This document shows positions 30,390 to 41,467 of a stretch of DNA of 64,000 nucleotides, piece after piece; position 1 is the stretch's first letter; every line of letters starts with the position of its first letter. This stretch comes from Dichetophora obliterata. Its lineage: Eukaryota; Arthropoda; Insecta; Diptera; Sciomyzidae. The stretch spans positions 100,371,638-100,435,637 of the forward strand of contig OY986437.1 of assembly GCA_963920525.1 (NCBI GenBank), in the 5' to 3' direction. The translations under genes and the position numbers were made by a program. The notes under the pieces were generated by a model, which was not told where the DNA came from, did not search any database, and saw only the letters and a list, made by a program, of their open reading frames with translations.

Positions 30390-31232
30390 GTGAAATTCGA
30401 TGGTCGCAGCTCGTGAGAAAATAAGTAGTTTTCAAGTCTACCTAATAATAATTTTATCATGACTGGGACTGCATCGTCCAAAAATTTTTTGTTTCTTATT
30501 TCAGCTACCATGCGCCTATAGTATCTTTTTTAGAATATAATTCAATTATTAAAGCAAACAGTGAAAATAATGTAAATGAAATTCAATGAAATTTATGTAA
30601 ATAAACATTCTATGTATACGTATTTTATGTGTATATTAATTATTTAAATAAGTTTAATTTATATTTTTGTTTATGTGTTACTCTGTTTTTTTATACTTTT
30701 ACCCACAATTTAAAATATAATGAAATGATAAAAGACGAAAATAATGTGCATTAATGATGTACCGGATGTACGGATGAACTGAATCGGGGGCTGAAAATAA
30801 ACTGTACTTTGCTTGCTATGTTTTCCTTGTAGCAAGATCTCAAATGCAGGCATCAAAAGAATAAGAGACTTCAAAACGAATAAAACAAAAGATCATATAT
30901 ATAAAATAGAAAATTTATTTTATTTTATGAGGATTATTTTTCATTCAAAGGTGCTCCTTATATTTTTTTATATCAGCAATATTCAATATAAATGTAATAA
31001 AATAGTTTGGTGTAATTATAAAATAAAAATGCTATCTGAATAAAAAATATTTTTGAAGATATAATCAAAGACTGAGAGAGTGGAAATATAAAAAGTTTTT
31101 CCGATTAGCATGAACATTTTTATAAAGCAGTAAAGCGGTCCTTGGCAGGACAAAGTCTTCCAGGGAAAACTAATATTTTATATATAGGTTTTTGCTTCGG
31201 TCGGCAGTCCCCTCACTGCTATACTTTTTTAT
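30390..31232 (-). repeat. outer element, right arm (uninterrupted)
   Basis: Continuous reverse-complement counterpart of the three left-arm pieces. It provides empty-site sequence for the Jockey and TIR insertions. It contains the conserved short ORF start at 30511 (minus), which here runs 75 codons to 30284 without a known domain. Confidence 0.85.
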
Positions 31233-31272
31233 TTGTAATGTTTGAAATGTTTATTTAAGTTTTTTTCATTAA

Positions 31273-31411
31273 CCCGAATCACCCAGAGTAAATTTTTTTT
31301 AAATTTTCGGAATGACTTGTTAACGCAAATATAAAATGGTTTAAACTAAAATAAGCACATTTTAAGTGTTTGTGCTTGCGTTGCCATATGGCAACGACAG
31401 GGTATTTCGGA
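31273..31411. mobile_element. 139-bp piggyBac-like MITE
   Basis: TTAA on both sides (31269-31272, 31412-31415), ends CCCGAATCACCCAG and, inverted, TCCGAAATACCCTG. It contains the perfect palindrome GTTGCCATATGGCAAC (31380-31395). The TTAA target and C-rich ends suggest piggyBac mobilisation. Confidence 0.55.
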
Positions 31412-31415
31412 TTAA

Positions 31416-31828
31416 CGTCAAGTCTTATTAGACCAAAATAAGTTCATACAAACTTATGTTTGTTTAGGATTTTTCTTTAACGATATGTTCTGCTTAAATA
31501 GTTTTTGACATCTAAAGTAAAAACTAATTTCTTTATATTCACTCGTATTTGGGATCCAACTTCATTAAGTTAGTTGTCACATCTCATTCTTATATGTCCA
31601 GAACTTACAGTTTTGTGTCACTAAAGAAACATAAAGATGATATTTGTAGACTTTTACATACCTAAAAAGAAGAAAGAGAGAAAAGTTATTAGTATGTACA
31701 AATTATAGCAGGTAAATAAATATTTATGTAAAAAGGAAAACAATTTGAAAAGTTAGTTTCTAAGAACGCAACATGAAGAACTGTCAATACGTTTTGTAAG
31801 ACTTCCTTAAATGCTGAAAGATTTACTA
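31416..31828. other. noncoding, nothing recognised
   Basis: A/T-rich sequence without frames, repeats or RNA genes that I can support. Confidence 0.5.
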
Positions 31829-32526
31829 ATGCCCTGTTTAGGTAAAACAAACGATGCGTCTATTTCACGAAAGCATCGTCCAACAGGCGGCAATCAGCTG
31901 TTTTCGATCCATGTATGAAGAATGTCAGACACAAACGAACACAGCTGACTCAGTAACGAAGGAAGACGTAACCTCAGTATAAAGTTGGGTCTTTGTAAGC
32001 CAAAAAATCCGAACGAGACGTCACAATTTGATGAGAGCAAAATTACTATCGTTTTGAAAATGGAAGATGCTACTAACAGATTTGGAGCTAGTAAAGCAAA
32101 AGAAGATGAAAAATAGAACGCCCATCTGCTAAAGTAAACTTCTACGGTCCTCCTCAAAGAAGTGCACACAATCTATTTATGAACAGAAGCTATCACAATC
32201 AATTAAAAAACAGTTTCATTTCTACCAAAAGTCAACAATTCAATAACCAAAACAGCTGATGCAAATGTATTGCCACCTATTAAAAAATGCTAGTAATATG
32301 TATACAGTTTTCAAGATTTTTGTCAGTTTTACACTAAATGCTGAACTTTTACAATCTGGCAATAATGTTTTTGACAAGTACTGACGTTGGAGTATTTCAA
32401 AAACGTAAGTAACGTAATGTTGGACGACGATGCAAGAAAAAAATTACAAAGACCCAATTTAGGACGATCACGTCGGAAAACGAACGAAGCTTGTCACGAA
32501 GGCTTCGTTTTACCTAAACAGGGCAT
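31829..32526. mobile_element. 698-bp TIR element, non-autonomous
   Basis: Ends ATGCCCTGTTTAGGTAAAAC and, inverted, ATGCCCTGTTTAGGTAAAAC agree perfectly over 20 bases, within a TAA/TTA-rich context. Subterminal segments (acgatgcgtc…gaaagcatcgtcc; gacgacgatgc) add inverted similarity. The interior has one 91-codon frame without a domain. PIF/Harbinger-like is plausible. Confidence 0.75.
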
Positions 32527-33625
32527 TAAACAAGTTGATTACCTTGTTTCCTTTTTTGCATAAATAGAATTGCTCTTTCAATTAAGATATCACAAATAGA
32601 AAAGGTCGTTGTAATTTTCTTTAAGCCAATTTGACTATGTACAATGCACTATGTTTATGTTAATTTGGTGCATAGGTACTTAATTTAAGAAAGTAGATCT
32701 CTTTAATATTTCGTGTTGGAATTCTGTTTTTAATTAGTGAAATTTTTGTTTATAAATAATAATTTATATTAAATAAATATCACATTTTGCAAATGAAAGA
32801 GCTGATTAAATATACTAAAAATCAAAATTATAAATGATACTCAAATTTCAAATGCAAGTTTATATATATATTTGCAAAAATATATAAATTTTTGTAATAG
32901 TTACTTTTACGAGATGATTATAAGATCATTGCATATAAATTTACTTTTTAAAAATTACATTAAACTCTTAATTGAAATAATCCTTAACTATATTATAATA
33001 AATAATAGATATGATGAAACAAAGATTTGTGATCCATGACCCAAAATATTAGCGTTGAAAAAAAAATTAATTTTACTATTCCAGAAGTGTTAAATCATAT
33101 GAGACATAACTCAGTGAACCCATGCTATCTTTTTTGAATTAATTTATGAATCTTTTCAGGGAGAAAAGTTCATTTTCGGCACATGAATCCTTTTGAACTC
33201 ATTCGTCGGATTAAAATGCATCTCAAAAGCGAACCCTTTTTTCAGAAGTGAGTTAAAACAAGAAACCTCAAATTAATTCAATAAAATCAAGAATCATCAC
33301 TAAAAAAGTTTAGTTCCTTCCAAAGTTTTGAACAAACTTATTTTGAGACGAAGAAGAAAAATTCTTTTATCAGTTAAGTAGGAAACAATCGGTTATAAAA
33401 TTAAATATTTTTTCATAAATAAGTTCAGAAATGAATAATAAATGTTCCTTTTTCACATTCTTAAATGAGTTAAAAATAGCATCATGAAATTTTCTGCTCC
33501 TTACTGAAGTGTTTTCTAATTTTGAATAAATTTACTTTTGCTAGCAATATTTCGTTGGCGACGGCCCTGGATATATAACTACTTTGTCCCAATAAAATTA
33601 AAATAATTTGTTAACATTATCAGTT
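32527..33625. other. noncoding, nothing recognised
   Basis: A/T-rich with no open frame of note. I found no repeat or RNA gene in it. Confidence 0.5.
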
Positions 33626-33800
33626 ATTTTTATACCCCTATGTTTAAAAAACGTAGTATATTAACTTTGTCACTCCGTTTGTAACGCCGATAAGGAGGCA
33701 TGGCCGGTATAGAAAAGTGTATATATTATTGATCAGCATCACCTCCTGAGTCGATTTAGCCATGTCCGTCTATCTGTCTGTGGTCACGATGACAGTCGTA
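33626..33800. mobile_element. second mini-me-like repeat
   Basis: Shares ttttatacccc…gtatattaactttgtcac, aaggaggcatggccggtat, tattgatcagcatcacctcc and catgtccgtctatctgtctg with the copy at 28008. The GTCY run is shorter. Confidence 0.75.
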
Positions 33801-33959
33801 ATTTTTTAGCTATCGTAACGAAATTAAATATGTAAACAAAGGGTTTGTGAATGAATAAAAAACTAGTAAGGAATTATCTTCGACTGGGCCAAAGTTAAAA
33901 TACCCCAACGGACGACGATTTTTCCAAATTTCATACCTAAAGTTCATATTAATTGTTAA

Positions 33960-34540
33960 AGGTTTTGTGCAAAATTTGAAGTTATTAGATTAAGTTTTGT
34001 GGAATTGAAAGAGATTTTACCATTTTGGTGAACTCACTTTGTATGGGAAGTAGACGTGATTCTTATTCGACTTTTACAAATTTTATATTAAAAATGCATA
34101 TTAAATGCATAAAATCTTATGTGCAAAATTTTAAGTCATTAGATTAGTTTTTGTGGAATTGAAAGAGATTTTACCGTTTTGGGTAAGTCACTTTGTAAGG
34201 GAGGTAGGCGTGACTTTCATTCCATTTTTACAAATTTCATACTCAAAGTTTGTAATAAATATTAAAGACGCTGTTAATTTTGAAGTCATTATATTAATTT
34301 TTGTGGATTTTAAAGACATTTTATCGTTTTGGTTAAGTCACTTTGTATGGGAGGTAAGCGTGGTTTTCATCCAATTTTTTGCAAATTTCATACTCAAAGT
34401 TTATAATATATATTTAAGACGCTGTGCAAAATTTTAAGTCATTGCATTAATTTTTGTGGATTTTAAATAGATTTACCGTTTTGGTTAAGTCATTTTGTAA
34501 GGCAGGTAGACGTGGTTTTCATCCGATTTGAATAATTTTA
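33960..34540. repeat. ~152-bp tandem repeat x3.8
   Basis: tgtggaattgaaagagattt or its variants recurs at 33999, 34152, 34302 and 34455, followed by accgttttggttaagtcac and caaatttcatactcaaag. A diverged single unit may occur at 61290-61335. Confidence 0.8.
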
Positions 34541-34780
34541 CATAAATGACAGAAATTTACTTCAATGCCCCCCATAGAGTTTTCGATTTTGTTTTAATGC
34601 AAATTTAAATACATATATAATGTAATATAAAATAAAATTAATTAAACAAATATCTAAAACTAAGGTAACAAAATATATACTTCATTGATTATAAAATTTA
34701 AAATTTTAAGTAAAATCTAAACTAATGTCAAAAAAAAAGTTTTTTAAACAATTAAAAAACTTATTTAAATAGTTCATTAA

Positions 34781-37399
34781 GGGCCGTTTTATGCACTTTT
34801 TATAAATCGAGCTAACTTGAGCAGTTTCAATAACTTTTGTTAACTTGACTTTTCTTACAACTTGCCAAGTTAAATATTTTAATTTCTCAAGTTAAAATTT
34901 AATTTCATTCAGTTCAAGTTGAATTTTTATATGTTGAAGTTAAATCAAGTTGTAAATACTTAAGTTATAAAACATCCCAGGGAATTTTTTGATATATGAT
35001 GGGAAATGAGAAAAGAAATGACTTTTATAACTTATGAAATGGAAATTTGTTGATGTTGAAGGCAACACAATGTCAAAAAATATGTTGTTATTAAAATATA
35101 TGTGTGCAGAATAAAAAAAGTGATTTCCAAATAATGGGGGTTTTCAGTAAACGGTGTTTCGAATTAAGATATGCTTTAATTCACTTCGTTAAATAACGAC
35201 GCATGCTTTACATGTAGTCTAATAAAAATATTTCTAAAAGACATGAGCTTTCATGAACATTTTGAATTAGCTTGTGTTACTATGCCGTGTTTGATTTTTT
35301 TAGTTCTTATTTAAAACATTATATAGTCCTTTGACAATCGAAAAAATGGTGTTTATAATTTTGTCTTTGTATTTTGATACCAGAGGAGGATAAATTCGAG
35401 TCCTTTAAAATATGGTCGACCGGTTAATCTATGAGTTAATCGGCTGGACCAATTTTTAATTAGTTTGGTTTTGTTTTGGTTATGAACATGTAACGGTTAA
35501 ACTAGTTACATCTACACCAGCTGTGCAGAGTTCATTTTGTCAATAAATATTAATTCTTTCATTAAGTGTATTTATATTTTCCCATTATTGCACTCATCAT
35601 AAAAACTCAACAATACACATATAAAAAATAGAAATAACACTCGATATCCAACTGATCAGCTGATTCAGACGAGTTGAGCAACTCTTTTATTTTCGGTTAA
35701 GTCCGTTAACATCCGTAACGAGTACAGACGTTCGACAACTTGCTATGGTAGCATGTATGTAACATGTAACCATGTATTCTATTTTTTTAAGAAATCGAAT
35801 TTGGCGCCTTCTAGCATACAAAACCAATATTACAAAAATAGTTTCTTTATATTGATTTCTAACTAAATTATGTTAAAATAAACCCGACTACGATGTATAA
35901 TAAAATGGCTTGAAAATAAATCGTTAAAAATTTAAATTTTTACTACTTGAGGATCTAGAAACCTACTTTAAGCGCAATCTTTAAATGCGTTTTTCTTGGA
36001 AAGTTATTGTTCACGCGACGTGTAATGTAGTTCAGCTCTTTGCAAATTGGAATAGATGTTTTTTTAGAATACTGTTTTTAACCGTTTTTTTACTTCTAGA
36101 AAAATAAGTTGGTTTTTTTTTAAAGTGGTCTTAAATGTATTGTTTTATTTTTGGTTTCTCTTTGTCAAACTAATATTTACTAAATCGAACGAAAAAAGTT
36201 CCATTTTTGACTTAAGTAGAGATTTGTGACTTGAAGGCTGCACATTTTTTTTTCCAACTTCCAACATACAGAGTAAATGGAGCTATAGTATTTGCACCAG
36301 TTCTGTTGAAATTCATTAAATGAAGCAAATTCAGTCACAAAAGCTGTTAAACATAAAAAGGCATTTACAAAAATTTAGTAACTGAAATTGAAAAGATAAA
36401 ATGGTGCCTTATTTTGGGATACCTTAATTTAATCTCTATACACTACTACTTCTTGAAAAGTGACCACCACGAGTGACCACCAAACTGAAATTGGCAAGCT
36501 TCATATTCTCTCCATGGCTCCAGCTGCACGTGCAAATTCCACATTGTGAACTGATGCAAAAATTTAGGTACCGACTACTCATAATTGTGCACATAATAAC
36601 AGCACTTTAATTTTACCGCGCATCAAAGTTTTTTTTGGCAAACTAATGATTGCTATCTTTGGAGCTGATATCGATCAGCGGAAATTAAAACAGGTCATTA
36701 CGGACATAAAGTGCAATTCAAGCCCTTGGAAGGACTTTGATCGATCCTCTTTTGATTGTGTTGTTGTGTTATTAAATGTTTGAACACAAATGATCGAGAA
36801 CTAGATAAACAAGTAATGCCAACTCCAAACGGCTAGTGTTCCCGAGAAGCTCTACTTGGCAGGTATTACTCTCTGAGGTTTATTTTATAATAAATATTGA
36901 TTGAATAGAATAAACATTCTGTCTCAGAAGTGAATTAAACCCCTGCCACCACTGTTCTTAGCATACCGACCACGCACTGTAATCAGTATGCCACGGACGC
37001 CATAACATTTTTAACGGTTAGCGGAACCTAAATCTTTAATATTGTGCATAAAAAAGTTGTGCTGAACTGTATCGGTTCTAGTCAGGTAAAATAATACGTG
37101 CTTCAAATGTTTTTATAGTAACAATTTTGTTGTCACAGCACAAGCTCAGTACCAATTAAACTGTGAATGAAGCGAAAATCACAAGTTACACCAAATATCC
37201 CAAGTAAGAATTTATAACTAGTCATATATTTTTAAGTTAGAGAAATCACAAGTTGACAAAAGTTATCAAACGAAAGTTATATCAAATCTTCAATATGTAT
37301 TATTTATAATATATTATTTCAAATGGAATAACTTTTGAAATCGAATAAATCCCAAAGTTATTCCAACTTCTCAAGTTATAAAAGTGAATAAAACGGCCC
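34781..37399. mobile_element. 2.6-kb non-autonomous PIF/Harbinger-like element
   Basis: TIRs GGGCCGTTTTATGCACTTTT and, inverted, GGGCCGTTTTATTCACTTTT, flanked by TAA (34778-34780 and 37400-37402). Both ends carry multiple caagtta/taacttg subterminal motifs, the kind that serve as transposase binding sites. I find no coding frame above about 60 codons between 34,440 and 37,990, so any transposase must act in trans. Confidence 0.75.
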
Positions 37400-37674
37400 T
37401 AAACATTTTTTTGTATATGTCAAATATAGATAAAAGTTGAATGTTTTCATTGAATTTTTATTCGAAAAATTCTTGTTAATGCAGGAGTCATCGCAGGAGT
37501 AATTGAACCACTTAACAGTGACTCGTTTGAAGCCTTCTTCTTCAACTCCTATGAACTTTTGAACTCATGTATATGTTATGATATATTAACATATATATAT
37601 ATATATGTAAATATTTATAGTTACCCTTTAAAGCCCACTTCAAATTCATAACTTTAAAATATTTAAATACACTG

Positions 37675-37760
37675 TGCGGCGAAATTGACTAAAAGAAAAA
37701 GCACAACTAAACTTTATTAGAATTCTCAAAGAGAAACATGTTGCGAGTTCATCGTAGCTG
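37675..37760 (+). repeat. dispersed repeat, copy 2, interrupted by PIF/Harbinger
   Basis: Matches 355-445 in reverse complement. The matching sequence stops at catcg (37755) and resumes as ctggtctgacctctcaatg at 41470, which defines the transposon boundaries. Confidence 0.65.
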
Positions 37761-38089
37761 TAGCGGAATTCTCAAAATCTTAACGTGCTAAAGTTAACTA
37801 ACAACGTTTATAGCTTGCAGTAACGTTTGCCGTATTCTCATTTCGAGGCTTAGCTACAACAATAGCTAAGAGTTGCGTTAGAAAAGTTAGCGTAAGCATT
37901 TTTTAAAAATTTTTAAAATATAGCAGCACTAGCGTTTGACAGAAAAACTTTGCAAAAGGGTGGAAAGAAAATTATTTAAAACAAGAAATTTAAAAATTTA
38001 TAAGTATTGAAATAAAAATGTGTAAGCTGGGGAAAAAAGGAGCAGCCGGGCTACAGCAGAGCAGTATAAACACATGCTGGACTTTTTTG

Positions 38090-38972
38090 GGAAAAAAAAG
38101 GCATGGCAGAAAAGAGGTTTGTGGCACTGCATGTTCGGCATGAAGCCGCCAATAAGTGGGAAGAGCTGGCTGGACAGCTCAACAGTATCGGAGGAGCTGA
38201 AAAGTCCGCGGCGTAGTGGCAAGTGGTAAGTTAACTAGTATGTATATAAGTCTGATATCTATGTTAAAATGTAATTTTTCCCATTTTAGGCCTGGCGTTG
38301 TCTTAAATGCAGGACGTCGGTGAAGGCGAGAGAGCTCAGGAAGCAAGTAACCTCTACAGGTGGGAAGCTTTTGTCCATTTCTGTGCTCACTGAGATAAAA
38401 AAGCGGGTGTTGGGGATCCTTGGTGCGGAGCATGTGGAGGGCAGCAGCATCTGCGCCGATAGCATTCCGGAGGAAGAGATAGCTACAATACAATTTATGA
38501 AAAGTTTTACTTATGGTTTCTTTTTTGGTATAGCATTTGCAGATCGCCTTGGAGTCAGGTGAAACTGCAGTTTTGCTCTCCACTCCGACGGTGCCCAACA
38601 TGCTTGATATTGGCGAGGAGGCACATGTTGTTGCGTTGAAGGCGGTGGTGGAAACGCCAGCAAAAAAGAGGCGTACCGAAACCATTAATCTGTCTACGCA
38701 GAGGAGAACTGCTCCAAAGCAAACCGTTCTCGATGCAGCAAGAGAGCAGTTTGCAACTATTGCAACGCAACAAGCGAATGCTATAACGGTGAGTACACAT
38801 ATTTTTGTAGCGAAATGAGTTCTTATATTTTTTTTTATTCTTTAAGATGCAAGCTGAAGCAGCGAAGGAGAATGCCGAAGTGGCGACTCTGCAAGCTCGG
38901 GCGTTGGATCGCATAGCTTCAGCCTTTGAAATATTGGCACAAACTATGGCACCTTCGTACCTTGACCCATAA
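38090..38972 (+). pseudogene. PIF/Harbinger Myb/SANT-like accessory gene, decayed
   Basis: The accessory protein of these transposons binds DNA and helps the transposase to the nucleus. A SANT-like helix region is read as RFVALHVRHEAANKWEELAGQL, then WRCLKCRTSVKARELRKQ across an apparent phase-0 intron (38226-38289, GTAAG…TTTTAG), and a TGGG motif. An in-frame TAG lies just before the intron. A further stretch (KKRRTETINL) and a clean GT-AG intron (38789-38846) lead to a last exon, MQAEAAKENAEVATLQARAL…, with a stop at 38970-38972. Frame loss near 38470-38540 suggests another intron or a lesion. The 5' end is uncertain. Confidence 0.65.
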
Positions 38973-39189
38973 TTTTTAATACAATTTTATTATTAATTTA
39001 TTATTTATTTAATTTTAATTTTTAACCAACAAAATCACAAAACAAACAACAGTACAAAATGAAACTTGAAGACTGCTATCCTTAGAGGATGTTAATTTAT
39101 AAATAAATGAATTTGAATTTAATTTGTTTTTTTATATGCATTTTTGAAGTGAACATTTTAATAATTGTTAAGCTCATAATATCTATATA

Positions 39190-39330
39190 TGGGCATTTCC
39201 AAACTGGCGTTACGGACGATTTGTACGAAGAAATATTAAAAAAATAGAATGTCGAATTTTTAAATAGTCTTTTATATTTGCGTAGTAATTAAGTAGCAAT
39301 ATAATAAGTAAAGCCAAAAGTATATAGAAT
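39190..39330. repeat. dispersed repeat with tggcgttacg, copy 1
   Basis: cgatttgtacgaagaaatattaaa and tttgcgtagtaattaagtagca are shared with 43376-43500, about 90% identical. It lies inside the PIF/Harbinger, so it inserted later or is part of its variant interior. Confidence 0.65.
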
Positions 39331-40058
39331 TATAATAAAAGATGATCAATAAAGTATGTGGAATTCTACGAAGGGTTCTAGGGTACTAAAATTCGTTACA
39401 AGAATGGGTATAATTATTTCGGTTAGTTTGTTTGGCCTTTATACAAATCTAAACGGCTCAACGGATTTCGCTCAAACTAAGTATACATATTAAGTGCATC
39501 CTAGATTAAATTGCTATATACATAGTTTTTGCCACGCCCCCTCCGAAATTTTTCAACTAACGGCAATTTGTTATTATAATACTTTTACCATCGGAGTTTC
39601 TTGTGTATATAATTTGAAAAAGTTTTTGTATTTTTGACATCAAAAACACTCACATATATTCAAAATTGTAGACATTTTCACTACAATGACTTTTTCATAA
39701 AACATCGTTACCTAATAAAGAGAAAGAAACGTCATGAAAAATCAAAGTTTTGACTTTCGATGCAAATATCTCCGCTGCTACTAAATATATTTCATTAAAA
39801 CTTTTTTTTCATCAAAAGTTCGTACTTTACAAAAATAGTACGAACTGTACCGTTAGGCTTGTGGGTATATTTTATATCTTTTTTTCAAAAAAGCTCCAAA
39901 ATATTGAGTTTTTACTCAAAAAATGACTCAAAAATTATTTTTGTTGTAAAAAAAATATTAAATAAACATTGCACATCTGAGTACCTTTTATATGACACAG
40001 CATTGATTTGCAAAAATTCTTCCAGTTAAGCGCAAAAATGGGTTCACTGTTTTTGTCA

Positions 40059-41109
40059 TCAAACCAACAAGCGTACTCTCTTTGATTTCTTTTTAATAAA
40101 TATGTGATATATCCTTTTATTTTTTATGTATATTTTTCGATTATTAACCTCTATTGTATTCGCAATCAATAATCGAATCCCATTATCAACTATATTATGT
40201 TCTGCAGACACTGTCGCTACATCTTCCAAGACATCTACTGACAGATCGCTTGCATTTATCGAGGAGAGGCTCATGTTACAAGCGTTCACAATTTTTCCAG
40301 CAAAACCAGGCTCGTACATGAGCACTCCTTGTCGAGAGAGGCACCGCCACCTACTCTTTAAAACACCAAATAGTCTTTCCACACAATTTCGGGCTTTGCA
40401 CAGTCCTTCGTACCGAAACTTTGGAGTGTTTTCTGGCTGATTCGGCCGAGGTGTCATGAGCCACGGTTCCAAAGGATAACCAGAGTCGCCTGCGAGTGAA
40501 ACACAGTTGTTAAAATTGACCGAATATTTATTTAAAAAACTACCAATTAGAAACATTCGTCGGTTACCACGTTCATATGATCGTTGCATTACCTACCGAG
40601 CAGAGCAAGCGTTCCAGATGTAGGCATCATGGCGAGCCCCGGGATATCTTGCATTCACGTGCAAAATTCTGAGGTTTGGATCGCAAATCTTTTTTTTAAG
40701 ATTCATAAATAATTTTTAGTTTACCATTTAGACATTTATGGAATAGTAATGTCATCGGGAAACGCACATTCATTCGAAAAATACGTTCGTTGATGGTATC
40801 TGTTACCCGATGGATGGCGCGGCTCACAGATGACTGGCTCATCAAGATGCTCTTCTGCTGCCCTACTGGCCGCTGGTAGCACCCAGAGGCATAGAACCGA
40901 AGCGCTGCCAACACCAAGTCAAAGAGTTTACGTATAAAAACATTTATATAATGAACTTTTTTGCATACTTCATTTTCCGCTGATAACGCTGAGATTGTTC
41001 TGCGGTCCAAACAGTCTTCAAGCGACTCTATGAGGGTGTGAGCTGTCTCGGGGGTCAAGCGGTAAAGCTTTATAAATTTGAATTGCTCCAAATCAAAGGG
41101 GCTGTCCAT
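40059..41109 (-). pseudogene. PIF/Harbinger DDE transposase (HARBI1-like), decayed
   Basis: The N-terminal part (ATG 41109) has FIKLYRLTPETAH and a helix-turn-helix (AALRFYASGCYQRPVG…SQSSVSRAI). A lesion at about 40695-40740 removes the block with the first catalytic Asp, after FPMTLLF. Conserved sequence resumes in another frame: ICDPNLRILHVNARYPGARHD, then VMQRSYERGNRRMFLIG. A 54-bp GT-AG intron (40490-40543) splits LIG/GDSGYPLEPWLMTP, which holds the second Asp. ARNCVERLFGVLKSRWRCL contains the third acidic residue. The enzyme is dead because the first catalytic region is missing. It is transcribed towards the Myb-like gene. Confidence 0.85.
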
Positions 41110-41467
41110 TTGGCGAAGAACAGCCTAGACCCTTGCGCTGTCCCGCATTTCAATTTCGCTCTTCAACACAGCTGATATCCATTGCCAAATATTGAAGTGC
41201 CATCAAATATTTTTATTTTATTAAAAAACTACTCAAATTTACGAATATAGTAAAAAAAATTACACTAAATTTCTTAACGTTGTAATTTTTATAGTTAACA
41301 ACGGCTAAAAATTCGTCGTTAAGCGAGCAACAGATATTTTTTAATAACTGTCAAAGTTATAGTCAAAAATGGCTTAGGTTTAGTTTGGGAATACGAGTTA
41401 ACGATAACTGTAGCTTAGACCAGTTAACGTTAACATAAATAGCGTTAACATGTTTGGGAATCTCGCT

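Larger units (their letters stand above)
3125..31232. mobile_element. outer DNA element with ~0.85-kb terminal inverted arms, host of nested insertions
   Basis: The sequence beginning gtatagcagtgaggggactg at 3134 recurs inverted at 31224. Left-arm pieces 3125-3320, 24500-24913 and 27191-27439 together match the uninterrupted right arm 30390-31232 read in reverse complement, at roughly 94-95% identity by eye. The breaks in the left arm coincide exactly with the ends of two insertions: a Jockey element carrying a Polinton, and a TIR element carrying a hAT remnant. The intact right arm serves as the empty-site control for both. The superfamily is unresolved because no clear target duplication is visible outside the arms and no transposase remains. 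Foldback-like or long-TIR elements are possible. Confidence 0.75.
37762..41467. mobile_element. PIF/Harbinger transposon, autonomous type, decayed
   Basis: Diverged TIRs: AGCGGAATTCTCAAAATCTTAACG at the left and, inverted, AGCGAGATTCCCAAACATGTTAACG at the right, about 100 bases each. It carries the two-gene layout of the superfamily, a Myb/SANT-like gene on plus and a DDE transposase gene on minus. Boundaries agree with the split dispersed repeat. The 3-bp duplication is no longer recognisable. The central 38973-40058 is noncoding. Confidence 0.8.
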
